DNA of 64,000 bases, from assembly GCF_012974865.1 (NCBI RefSeq), contig NZ_CP043633.1, positions 3,469,501 through 3,533,500 on the forward strand. The letters run 5' to 3'. Within the stretch, counting starts at the first letter, position 1. Each line of letters starts with the position of its first letter. This document shows positions 44,132 through 50,881 of the stretch, piece after piece. The notes under the pieces were generated by a model, which was not told the origin of the DNA, ran no database searches, and was given only the letters and a program-made list of their open reading frames with translations. The position numbers were made by a program, and so were the translations under genes. This DNA comes from Nonlabens sp. Ci31 (GTDB taxonomy: Bacteria; Bacteroidota; Bacteroidia; Flavobacteriales; Flavobacteriaceae).

Positions 44132-44174
44132 CAAATGTATTTGCCTGAGCCTTATGAATAGATGATAAAAATCA
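44132..44174 (-). promoter_or_regulatory. FNR-like box and -7 element upstream of USP 43305
   Basis: TGATAAAAATCA (44163-44174), 23 bp, then a perfect TACATTTG on the minus strand (44132-44139). If transcription starts 5-6 bp after the -7 box, the operator is centred near -41.5, the class II activator position. Confidence 0.8.
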
Positions 44175-44215
44175 GTTGTGGGTCATATAGTACTAAATAA
44201 ACCCTTAAAATAGTA

Positions 44216-45262
44216 CTATTCCAGAAGTTCTAGCTTTTTTAAATTGAGAATTCTAATATTACGGCCTTCAATTTCAATAAGACCTTCCTTCTTAAATCCA
44301 GATAAGGTACGTATCAAACTCTCTGTGGCAATACCGGCAACACTGGCCAGATCATTGCGAGCTATACATATATTTTCTTCGGTATTTTTATCCAGTACTT
44401 GTGCAAATTGCAAAATGGTTTGTGCTGTTTTCTTTCGTACCGAGCTGTAGGCCATTTGTAATAATTGGTTTTTAACCCCTGCAACATCATCGGTTAAAAG
44501 CTGCAAGAGTTCCATGGAAATGTTCTTACTGTTGCCCAGTATTTCTCTGAGTGTTGATTTGAGCACTCCTACAACTGTTACATCTTCTAGCGCCTGTGCT
44601 GATTCTTGATAAGCAACGTTATCCAGAAGGGATGTAAAGCCTAAAAAATCATCAGCTTTATGAAGTGCGGTGATCAACTCCTTCCCACTTTTATCTATTT
44701 TATATGTTTTAACGATACCTTTTAAGAGGAGATAAATTCTAAAGGAACGACCACTTTCCTTATAAATATGCGCTCCTTTTTGAAAGGTACATTCTTCTCC
44801 CTCATCATCAAAAAAGTTCTTCAACTCGTTAAGGTTGCGCAATTGATCTTCTTGAGATGGAGATGTTGTTGCTGACAATAGGTTTTTAAGAATAGTAGCT
44901 TTTGCTATTCTACTTTCTATTGCGCTTATAAGCTCTTCTTCTTCAAATGGCTTCGTGAGATAATCGTCAGCACCTAGATCCATTCCTTGGCGTATTTCTT
45001 TATGCTCTGTTTTTGCAGATAAGAATATAAAGGGAATTTGATTGGTACTCGTGTCTGATGATAATGCTTCTAGCACTCCATACCCATCTACTTCTGGCAT
45101 CATAATATCACAAACAATCACGTCGGGATGGTTTTGTTTTGCAAGAGTGATACCTATGCGACCATTAGGTGCTGTAGCCACTTCAAAATTTAATAGTTCC
45201 AGTAACTCTGCCGTGTTTTCTCTTAAGGCAGTATCGTCTTCAATAATGAGTACTTTTTTCAT
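44216..45262 (-). CDS. Response regulator fused to a CRP/FNR-type DNA-binding protein
   Basis: 348 residues. N-terminal receiver domain (KKVLIIEDDTALRENTAELL) with D9/D10, phospho-acceptor Asp52 (VIVCDIMMPEVDG) and Lys in DDYLTKPFEEEE. The middle part (about 150-260) is a cyclic-nucleotide-binding-like beta-roll (YLLLKGIVKTYKIDKSGKEL). The C-terminal CRP-type winged HTH (RNDLASVAGIATESLIRTLSGFKKEGLIEIEG) binds DNA. It is transcribed with the PAS kinase upstream (4-bp ATGA overlap), so the kinase should phosphorylate it. It is the best candidate to bind the FNR-like boxes of the neighbouring USP genes (inference). Its own operon has no such box. Confidence 0.88.
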   Translation of the reverse strand: MKKVLIIEDDTALRENTAELLELLNFEVATAPNGRIGITLAKQNHPDVIVCDIMMPEVDGYGVLEALSSDTSTNQIPFIFLSAKTEHKEIRQGMDLGADDYLTKPFEEEELISAIESRIAKATILKNLLSATTSPSQEDQLRNLNELKNFFDDEGEECTFQKGAHIYKESGRSFRIYLLLKGIVKTYKIDKSGKELITALHKADDFLGFTSLLDNVAYQESAQALEDVTVVGVLKSTLREILGNSKNISMELLQLLTDDVAGVKNQLLQMAYSSVRKKTAQTILQFAQVLDKNTEENICIARNDLASVAGIATESLIRTLSGFKKEGLIEIEGRNIRILNLKKLELLE

Positions 45263-46518
45263 GATATGGTACTGTTTACAATTGGTATTAAAATACTAAA
45301 GGTGGAACCTTTACCTGCGGTACTTATGAATGAAATAGTAGCGTTTAGGTTTTTTAAATGGTTTTGAACGATATTAAGACCTATTCCCGTTCCTGGAGTG
45401 AGCAGCACATTCTCTGCTCTAAAATAGCGGTCAAAAACAAAGCGCTGCTCTTGTTTTGGAATACCTATTCCTTGATCTTTAATCTTAATTTCTAGATGCT
45501 CTAGAAGTTCATTTACTTCTATGGACACCAGACTTCCTTCTCCAGAGTATTTGATCGCATTATGTATGAGATTGCTCAGAGAAAGTTCGAGAATTTTTTC
45601 ATCAAACACTAAGGTGATATCGTCTGCATTCTTTGGATACTGAATGTTTTGGCCCTCTTTGAGATGCATATTTGCATCATAAATGACTTCATTAAGTACT
45701 TTACTTAATGGAAATGAAGAGGCTTTATAATTAGCCTTTCCTGTGTCTAATCGCTCTATAGACAAGAAATCGTCTATTATCGTGTTGAGGTATTTTACCT
45801 TACTTTTTATAGTGTTGAGATGCTTTTCCCTTTTTTCTTGCTGCTCTTCTGTCGTATATTTTCCAACCAGTGTCGCAGAGGTAAGAATACCACTAATAGG
45901 AGTTTTGAACTCATGTGAAACCAAGGATAAGAATTTTGTTTTTAACTCATTGAGCTCTTTCTCTTTTTGTAAGGCCTCTTTAGCGTTGTTTTCTGCTTTG
46001 ATACGCAAGCTTACTTCCTGCTGCAATAGGTCTACCGCTTTATTTAAGGAATTGGTACGTTCTACTATCTTTTCCTCAAGGTGGTCATTAAGGTCTGCAA
46101 GGTGGTCATTAAGGTCTGCTATTTGTCTTTCGTTTTCTTTGCGTACCGTAATATCTGTTACAAGGGACATCACATAACGATGATTGTGCAATATGAATGG
46201 GTTCAAACCTGCCTCAACAGGAAATTTAGTACCGTCCTTGCGTAATCCAAAAAGGTCTCTACCTTTTCCCATTTCTCGTTTCTGACTGTGATCCATAAAA
46301 CCATGGAAATGAGAATGATGCTCTTTATGATAAGAGCTAGGAATAAGTGTGTGAAGATGCTGTCCTTCTAATTCTCTTTTCTTATATCCAAAAATTGCTC
46401 TCGCAGAGGCATTTGTAGCCACAATAATTTGAGTAGAATTGACTACCACAATTCCCTCTGAAGCACCTTCAAATAAAATAAGAAAAGCTTCTTCTATACT
46501 TTCTTCAAAAAACCCCAT
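45259..46518 (-). CDS. PAS-domain histidine kinase
   Basis: 419 residues, no membrane segment, so cytoplasmic. PAS domain at about 8-130 (EGIVVVNSTQIIVATNASARAIFGY, FGLRKDGTKFPVEAGLNPF). A His-rich helix SSYHKEHHSHFHGF (61-74) lies where FixL-type heme PAS domains place their proximal His, but many non-heme PAS domains also have a His there. A coiled-coil linker contains an exact duplication ADLNDHL. HisKA follows with LVSHEFKTPISG (His near 205), then HATPase with NLIHNAIKYSG, DQGIGIP and GTGIGLNIV. Partner of the REC-CRP regulator. A TATTTTTG box lies just upstream of the start. Confidence 0.88.
   Translation of the reverse strand: MGFFEESIEEAFLILFEGASEGIVVVNSTQIIVATNASARAIFGYKKRELEGQHLHTLIPSSYHKEHHSHFHGFMDHSQKREMGKGRDLFGLRKDGTKFPVEAGLNPFILHNHRYVMSLVTDITVRKENERQIADLNDHLADLNDHLEEKIVERTNSLNKAVDLLQQEVSLRIKAENNAKEALQKEKELNELKTKFLSLVSHEFKTPISGILTSATLVGKYTTEEQQEKREKHLNTIKSKVKYLNTIIDDFLSIERLDTGKANYKASSFPLSKVLNEVIYDANMHLKEGQNIQYPKNADDITLVFDEKILELSLSNLIHNAIKYSGEGSLVSIEVNELLEHLEIKIKDQGIGIPKQEQRFVFDRYFRAENVLLTPGTGIGLNIVQNHLKNLNATISFISTAGKGSTFSILIPIVNSTIS
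46078..46119. repeat. 21-bp tandem repeat, two exact copies
   Basis: Encodes the heptad ADLNDHL twice in the coiled-coil linker between PAS and kinase domains. Being one heptad long, it keeps the coiled-coil register. Confidence 0.9.
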
Positions 46519-46576
46519 ATCTCAAAAATACGAATAAAGGCTTATTATTTGATTGATAAAATAAGACTAAAAGTAA

Positions 46577-47332
46577 TTATACATTAAACAAACCTTTTTT
46601 TAAAGAATCCTTAATCGAATTTATTACCTGATGCACCTTGCTACTCGACTGCTTAGTTACTTCTATAATTTCTGGTATGCTGAGGTGAAAATGAATATAC
46701 AAAGAAGCCATATTCCTGTGTGATGCTGGTAAACTATCGATCACCTTGTTTGCTTGCTTGCTCGTCCAGGTTTGCGTAGCTGTTTTATCTAAATCTTCCT
46801 CCATCTTTTGTTCTGACTCCACTTCAAAGATGGTCTTAAACTCTTCCTTATGCGGTGCATATGAGATATCATCTAACTCTTCTTCAAGGATGATATCTCC
46901 ATCCAACTGTGTTGCCATTTTTTCTCTCATCCTATCCCTTTCGGCCTTTGCATAAACATCAATATTCTCCAGAGATTCATGTATGCTGTGTTCCTTCTCT
47001 TTAGCTTCATCTAAAAGCGTGTTCAATTCTTTTAAGAGAAAAATATAAAATTGATCATCGGTTTTAATCTCATCAAAGGCATTGTAGGTGGCTATGAATA
47101 AATCGTCTATAAAGTCATCTTCTTTATAAAAATTTGAAAGTAATTTTCCACTGTGTTCCATCTCATTTAATCGCGTATTGACATACCTTCCCATCTCTGG
47201 GATAGAATTGACAAAAAGAGCATAAAAGGATTTTGCATCATCTCTTGATTTAAGAAGTTCTAGTTTCCTGTAATTGCGTTGCACCTGTATGCGATAACTT
47301 TTAATCCTAACGACGCGTTTACGAGCTTTCAT
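46577..47332 (-). CDS. Sigma-factor-like protein with C-terminal HTH
   Basis: 251 residues. The N-terminal half (FYALFVNSIPEMGRYVNTRLNEME, FIDDLFIATYNAFDEIK) resembles region 2 of sigma factors loosely. A long acidic linker follows, then a region-4-like HTH (SLPASHRNMASLYIHFHLSIPEIIEVTKQSSSKVHQVINSIKDSLKKG). Likely an atypical ECF-like transcription factor; not certain. It is divergent from the TerB/DnaJ operon and shares the intergenic FNR-like box at 47389, with only a weak -7 match on its side. Confidence 0.6.
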   Translation of the reverse strand: MKARKRVVRIKSYRIQVQRNYRKLELLKSRDDAKSFYALFVNSIPEMGRYVNTRLNEMEHSGKLLSNFYKEDDFIDDLFIATYNAFDEIKTDDQFYIFLLKELNTLLDEAKEKEHSIHESLENIDVYAKAERDRMREKMATQLDGDIILEEELDDISYAPHKEEFKTIFEVESEQKMEEDLDKTATQTWTSKQANKVIDSLPASHRNMASLYIHFHLSIPEIIEVTKQSSSKVHQVINSIKDSLKKGLFNV

Positions 47333-47388
47333 GCTGATCTATTTAACGATTACTCTGTAAAACTGCACACAAATGAGTCCTTTAGCAA

Positions 47389-47431
47389 TGACAAAAGTCA
47401 TAGATTCTGCTAGTGACTTGATTTAATTTTG
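47389..47431 (+). promoter_or_regulatory. FNR-like box and -7 element upstream of TerB-like/DnaJ/CbpM operon
   Basis: TGACAAAAGTCA (47389-47400), 23 bp, then a perfect TAATTTTG (47424-47431), 17 bp before ATG 47449. On the opposite strand a weaker -7 (CAGTTTTA, 47358-47365) stands at the same distance toward the sigma-like gene. Confidence 0.75.
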
Positions 47432-47448
47432 AATGAAATATGTAGCTC

Positions 47449-47856
47449 ATGAAGTCAAATATAAAAACAACAGAAACTTTCTACCACAACTTAGGTAAAC
47501 TGTTTTATGCCGTTGCCTTTGCTGATAAAACGGTACGTAAAGAAGAAGTAGACACCCTGCAAGAGTATGTGAAAGAATACTGGTTGGACTATGATGATTT
47601 AATGGACGTTTTTGACAGTGATGCGGCTTACCTTATACAAATCGTTTTTGACGGAGCTCAAGCTTTTGAAGAATCATCAAACGATATGTATGATGCTTTT
47701 GTCTCTTATAAAAACGAACAACCACAACTTTTCACTAAAAAGGTGAATAGACTTATTGTAGAGACATCAAGGGCTATTGCCTATTCTTATGCTGGAATAA
47801 ACAAGTCCGAACTCATCATGATAAGTCAACTAGAAATAGAATTGAACAGACTGTAA
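47449..47856 (+). CDS. TerB-like small helical protein
   Basis: 135 residues, all-helical. [27 protein letters not shown] has the spacing of TerB-type domains (A-x-AD-x2-V-x2-EE). Soluble, function unknown; TerB-like proteins occur in stress and metal-response settings. First gene of an operon with DnaJ and CbpM (10 bp to the next gene), behind the FNR-like promoter. Confidence 0.65.
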   Translation: MKSNIKTTETFYHNLGKLFYAVAFADKTVRKEEVDTLQEYVKEYWLDYDDLMDVFDSDAAYLIQIVFDGAQAFEESSNDMYDAFVSYKNEQPQLFTKKVNRLIVETSRAIAYSYAGINKSELIMISQLEIELNRL

Positions 47857-47866
47857 CACATCATAC

Positions 47867-48748
47867 ATGGAATTTATAGATTACTATAAAATATTAGGCA
47901 TTTCAAAAACGGCAAAGGAGAGCGATATTAAAAAAGCCTATCGCAAGATGGCGCGCAAATACCATCCAGACCTCAACCCTAATGACAAAGAAGCAGAACG
48001 CAAATTTAAAGAACTTAATGAAGCTAATGAAGTACTAAGTCATCCAGAAAACCGCAAGAAATACGATAAGTATGGGGAAAACTGGCAAAATGCTGAGGCT
48101 TATGAACAAGCACAAAAACAACAGCAAAGAACTTCCCAGCAACGTACTTATGGAGGACAACAAAACTACAATGAAGAAGATTATTCAGACTTCTTTGAAT
48201 CCATGTTTAGCGGTGGTCAGCGGCAAAGAGCTGCTTACCGAGGACAAGACTTTAATGCAGAGTTGCACTTGGACCTTATGGATGTCTATACCAGCAGTAA
48301 AAAAACACTTACTGTAAATGGAAAAAACATAAGGATAGCCATTCCTGCTGGAGTTACCAATGGACAAACCATAAAGATTAAAAATCACGGTGGAAAAAGT
48401 CCGTCAAATGGTCCAAAAGGCGACTTGTTGATCACCTTTATAATAAACAACAATACTTCCTTTCACAGAGAGCAAGCAGATTTATTTATCACTCAAGAAA
48501 TCCCTTTACTTACCGCCGTATTAGGTGGTTCACAGCTTATCAAAACCATAGATGGTCAGGTAAAACTAACCCTTAAAGAAGGCACTCAAAATGGAACCAA
48601 GGTAAAATTGAAAGCAAAAGGGTTCCCTAGGTATAAACAAGAGGGGTCTTATGGCGATTTATATGTGACTTACGAGGTGATTGTCCCTAGCACTCTTTCG
48701 CAAAAGCAAAAAGAATTGTATCAAGAACTCTTAAAACTGGAAGACTAA
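47867..48748 (+). CDS. cbpA: DnaJ-type co-chaperone (CbpA-like)
   Basis: 293 residues. J domain at 4-70 with the HPD motif in [16 protein letters not shown], a Gln/Tyr-rich linker, then the two substrate-binding domains of class II DnaJ proteins. There is no Cys-rich zinc finger, so it is CbpA- rather than DnaJ-type. It should deliver substrates to DnaK and stimulate its ATPase. Followed directly by cbpM (TAATG stop/start overlap). Confidence 0.9.
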   Translation: MEFIDYYKILGISKTAKESDIKKAYRKMARKYHPDLNPNDKEAERKFKELNEANEVLSHPENRKKYDKYGENWQNAEAYEQAQKQQQRTSQQRTYGGQQNYNEEDYSDFFESMFSGGQRQRAAYRGQDFNAELHLDLMDVYTSSKKTLTVNGKNIRIAIPAGVTNGQTIKIKNHGGKSPSNGPKGDLLITFIINNNTSFHREQADLFITQEIPLLTAVLGGSQLIKTIDGQVKLTLKEGTQNGTKVKLKAKGFPRYKQEGSYGDLYVTYEVIVPSTLSQKQKELYQELLKLED

Positions 48749-49038
48749 TGGAAGATGACAACCTCATACCAGCAATAGATTTTTGCACAAGCCATCGGGT
48801 AGAAATCGAATTAGTGCAAACCCTTAATGAACAAGGACTTATAGAAGTTATAACACGTAAAGAGCTCGTTTTTATACCAGAAAACCAAGTCAAAAAACTG
48901 GAGCAAATTTTAGTGTTTCACAGAGAGCTAGACATCAATCTAGAAGGTGTTGAAACTATTATGTCTCTACTACAACGTATGGAATCCATGCAAGAGCACA
49001 TCCTACAATTAGAAAATAAACTTCAAAGATTTTTATAA
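48748..49038 (+). CDS. cbpM: Chaperone modulator CbpM
   Basis: 96 residues. HRVEIELVQTLNEQGLIEVITRKELVFIPENQVKKLEQILVF is the MerR-like helical core of CbpM, which binds the J domain of CbpA and inhibits it; a coiled-coil end follows. The pairing with cbpA in the adjacent gene supports the call. Confidence 0.85.
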   Translation: MEDDNLIPAIDFCTSHRVEIELVQTLNEQGLIEVITRKELVFIPENQVKKLEQILVFHRELDINLEGVETIMSLLQRMESMQEHILQLENKLQRFL

Positions 49039-49484
49039 TGGCAACACCAACAGATCATTTGATAGCCTAATGGATAGAATCTCGCAATAGACTAGAAAAC
49101 CAACTGGATGCAATAACTGTCTTCGACCTTAAAAAGAAACTCGCCCCATCACCCAATAGCGTGGATTTTTTATTACAACATACGGCCGAAGTAGAATTGC
49201 TTTTTGCAAAAAATATTTTTGGCGCAAAGGATATCAAAATAATTGCCCATACCGTCATTGTAAAACAAGATACAGGAGAATGGAAGGACTTAGAAAACGC
49301 ATTGTCGGTACTGCGTTTATCTTGTAAAACCTTGTTGACTATCCTTTATAAACAAGAGGAGGAAGATTGAGATAAAAAAATAGTGACTAAAGAATTTGGA
49401 ACTAAAACAAAGGCACAAGCTCTAGGTCATATTGTCTCTCATACAGCCTATCATGCTGGACAACTAGCTATGCTGCTTAAATAA
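49038..49484 (+). pseudogene. DinB-family protein gene with two nonsense codons
   Basis: In one continuous frame from ATG 49038 the text reads MATPTDHLIA, stop, WIESRNRLENQLDAITVFDLKKK, FLLQHTAEVELLFAKNIFG, stop, and finally LGHIVSHTAYHAGQLAMLLK. The histidines in LLQHTAEVE and HTAYHAGQL are the metal ligands typical of DinB/DUF664 four-helix bundles. TAA at 49068-49070 and TGA at 49368-49370 kill it. It follows cbpM with a stop/start overlap. Confidence 0.75.
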
Positions 49485-49505
49485 GGAACTGTTACACATT
49501 AACGC

Positions 49506-49913
49506 ATGGAACTGATCGATAAAATACAGGAATGGATGGCGCAAAACCCCAGCGTCACCATCATCATACGATACCTGTTATGGGTGATTGCCATACTTAT
49601 AACTCTACAACTTATAAAAAGATTTCTCAAAAAGAATTTACCAGATAGCACGACCAGATATAAATCACAAAAAGGTCTTGAAATTATAGGTTATGTATTC
49701 ATCATTTTACTCTTGAGACTTTCCCTTTCCATAGGTACAGAGGACCTAAGAGCAGTAAAACGCTTAGTTTTTATAAAGAACATCGATCTAAAAAATTTAA
49801 AAAAAACAGCTGTGAAAATGATCAATACTTTCATCTTTTCAATTTTTAGAGCTATAAACACAGTAGCATACCTAGGAAGAGTCAAGGTCTTATTACTGGT
49901 GACAAGTGCGTAA
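49506..49913 (+). CDS. Truncated MscS-like membrane protein
   Basis: 135 residues. The first 80 (VTIIIRYLLWVIAILITLQLIKRF, TRYKSQKGLEIIGYVFIILLL) resemble the N-terminal helices of small MscS-family channels. The pore helix and the cytoplasmic beta domain are missing, and the remainder has no similarity I can see. Probably a broken gene. Its 3' end overlaps the convergent USP gene by 21 bp. Confidence 0.45.
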   Translation: MELIDKIQEWMAQNPSVTIIIRYLLWVIAILITLQLIKRFLKKNLPDSTTRYKSQKGLEIIGYVFIILLLRLSLSIGTEDLRAVKRLVFIKNIDLKNLKKTAVKMINTFIFSIFRAINTVAYLGRVKVLLLVTSA

Positions 49914-50741
49914 AACTAAAATAGGTACCACCGCCGAGTTAACAATTTTAGAGAGGTGAGAGTTAGAAAATACACGTTCCATAAAAGTTTCCTTATGTGC
50001 AGAGAGGACTTGCATTTGAATAGCTAGTCTTGTTATGGACTCTTCAATTACAGCAATAGGTTCTTGGTCTATATGTGTTTCATAAAGCACTGGCGTGCCG
50101 TGAAAGTATTTTATAATAGCCTCCTGTTCTTTTTCATAATCAATAGATTCGATTATAAAACCATAATTAAGACGCATGACATGTATGGTGGATTGACAGC
50201 TTTTAACAAGCCTTATAAAAGGCTCTTTTCCACATGGATCAAACAAATCATCGTAATCTAATAAATACTCTATGTTAGTAGGATTTACAAACTTAAAACC
50301 TTCTGGAATAGCTAGTAACGGACACTCTGTGTTACGTATAATGCGCAAGGTGTGCGAACTAAAAATAGATTCCATGATATCGCTCTTACCATTGGTTCCG
50401 CATACAATCAAATCAATATTGTAGGAATCAACAGCATCATTGATAGCGGTGGTAAAAACATCATAATCCACTAAAGTATGAAAATTAAAATCTTCTTTTA
50501 GGGTTTTCTTTATAAGCTGCTCTTTGGTCTCTTTCAGGCTTGCTTTATTATCACCTAGTAAGGCTGTATTGATATCATCTTGCGGATTTGCTACCATAAG
50601 ATCATCCATGGTGTATTCCCAAAATTTTTGAACACTCAACAAATGGAAATTACATTTTTGGCCTTTAAAAAGTTTTAAGGCATAATCATGTGCGTTTTCA
50701 GATTTTATTGTAAAGTCAGTTAATAGTAAAATGTTATTCAT
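49893..50741 (-). CDS. Universal stress protein, two domains, partly degenerate
   Basis: 282 residues from ATG 50741 (NNILLLTDFTIKSENAHDYALKLF). The nucleotide motif is GTNGKSDIMESIFSSH: the final G of the G-2x-G-9x-GS motif is Ser, so binding may be weakened. The second domain ends VVPILVLRTCHQ. It is isolated from the arrays by the DnaJ operon, yet has the same FNR-like promoter (50793). Confidence 0.85.
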   Translation of the reverse strand: MNNILLLTDFTIKSENAHDYALKLFKGQKCNFHLLSVQKFWEYTMDDLMVANPQDDINTALLGDNKASLKETKEQLIKKTLKEDFNFHTLVDYDVFTTAINDAVDSYNIDLIVCGTNGKSDIMESIFSSHTLRIIRNTECPLLAIPEGFKFVNPTNIEYLLDYDDLFDPCGKEPFIRLVKSCQSTIHVMRLNYGFIIESIDYEKEQEAIIKYFHGTPVLYETHIDQEPIAVIEESITRLAIQMQVLSAHKETFMERVFSNSHLSKIVNSAVVPILVLRTCHQ

Positions 50742-50761
50742 CCTGATTCCATTTAAAGAAT

Positions 50762-50804
50762 TAAAATTAACAGGAATGAGCAAGGAAAACTATGATAAAT
50801 ATCA
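50762..50804 (-). promoter_or_regulatory. FNR-like box and -7 element upstream of USP 49893
   Basis: TGATAAATATCA (50793-50804), 23 bp, TAATTTTA on the minus strand (50762-50769; 7 of 8). Box centre about 57 bp from the ATG. Confidence 0.8.
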
Positions 50805-50881
50805 ATGCATGAAAGCAAAATATTTTTAATTAATTGGTGCGTGTTAGAAAGACTTTAGGATGTTCTTTTCTAGCTGTTTTG

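Noticed and set aside
46549..46565. TTGATTGATAAAATAAG upstream of the PAS kinase, considered as an autoregulatory box
   Set aside because: Not palindromic and not at the right distance from the TATTTTTG box, so I do not claim autoregulation.
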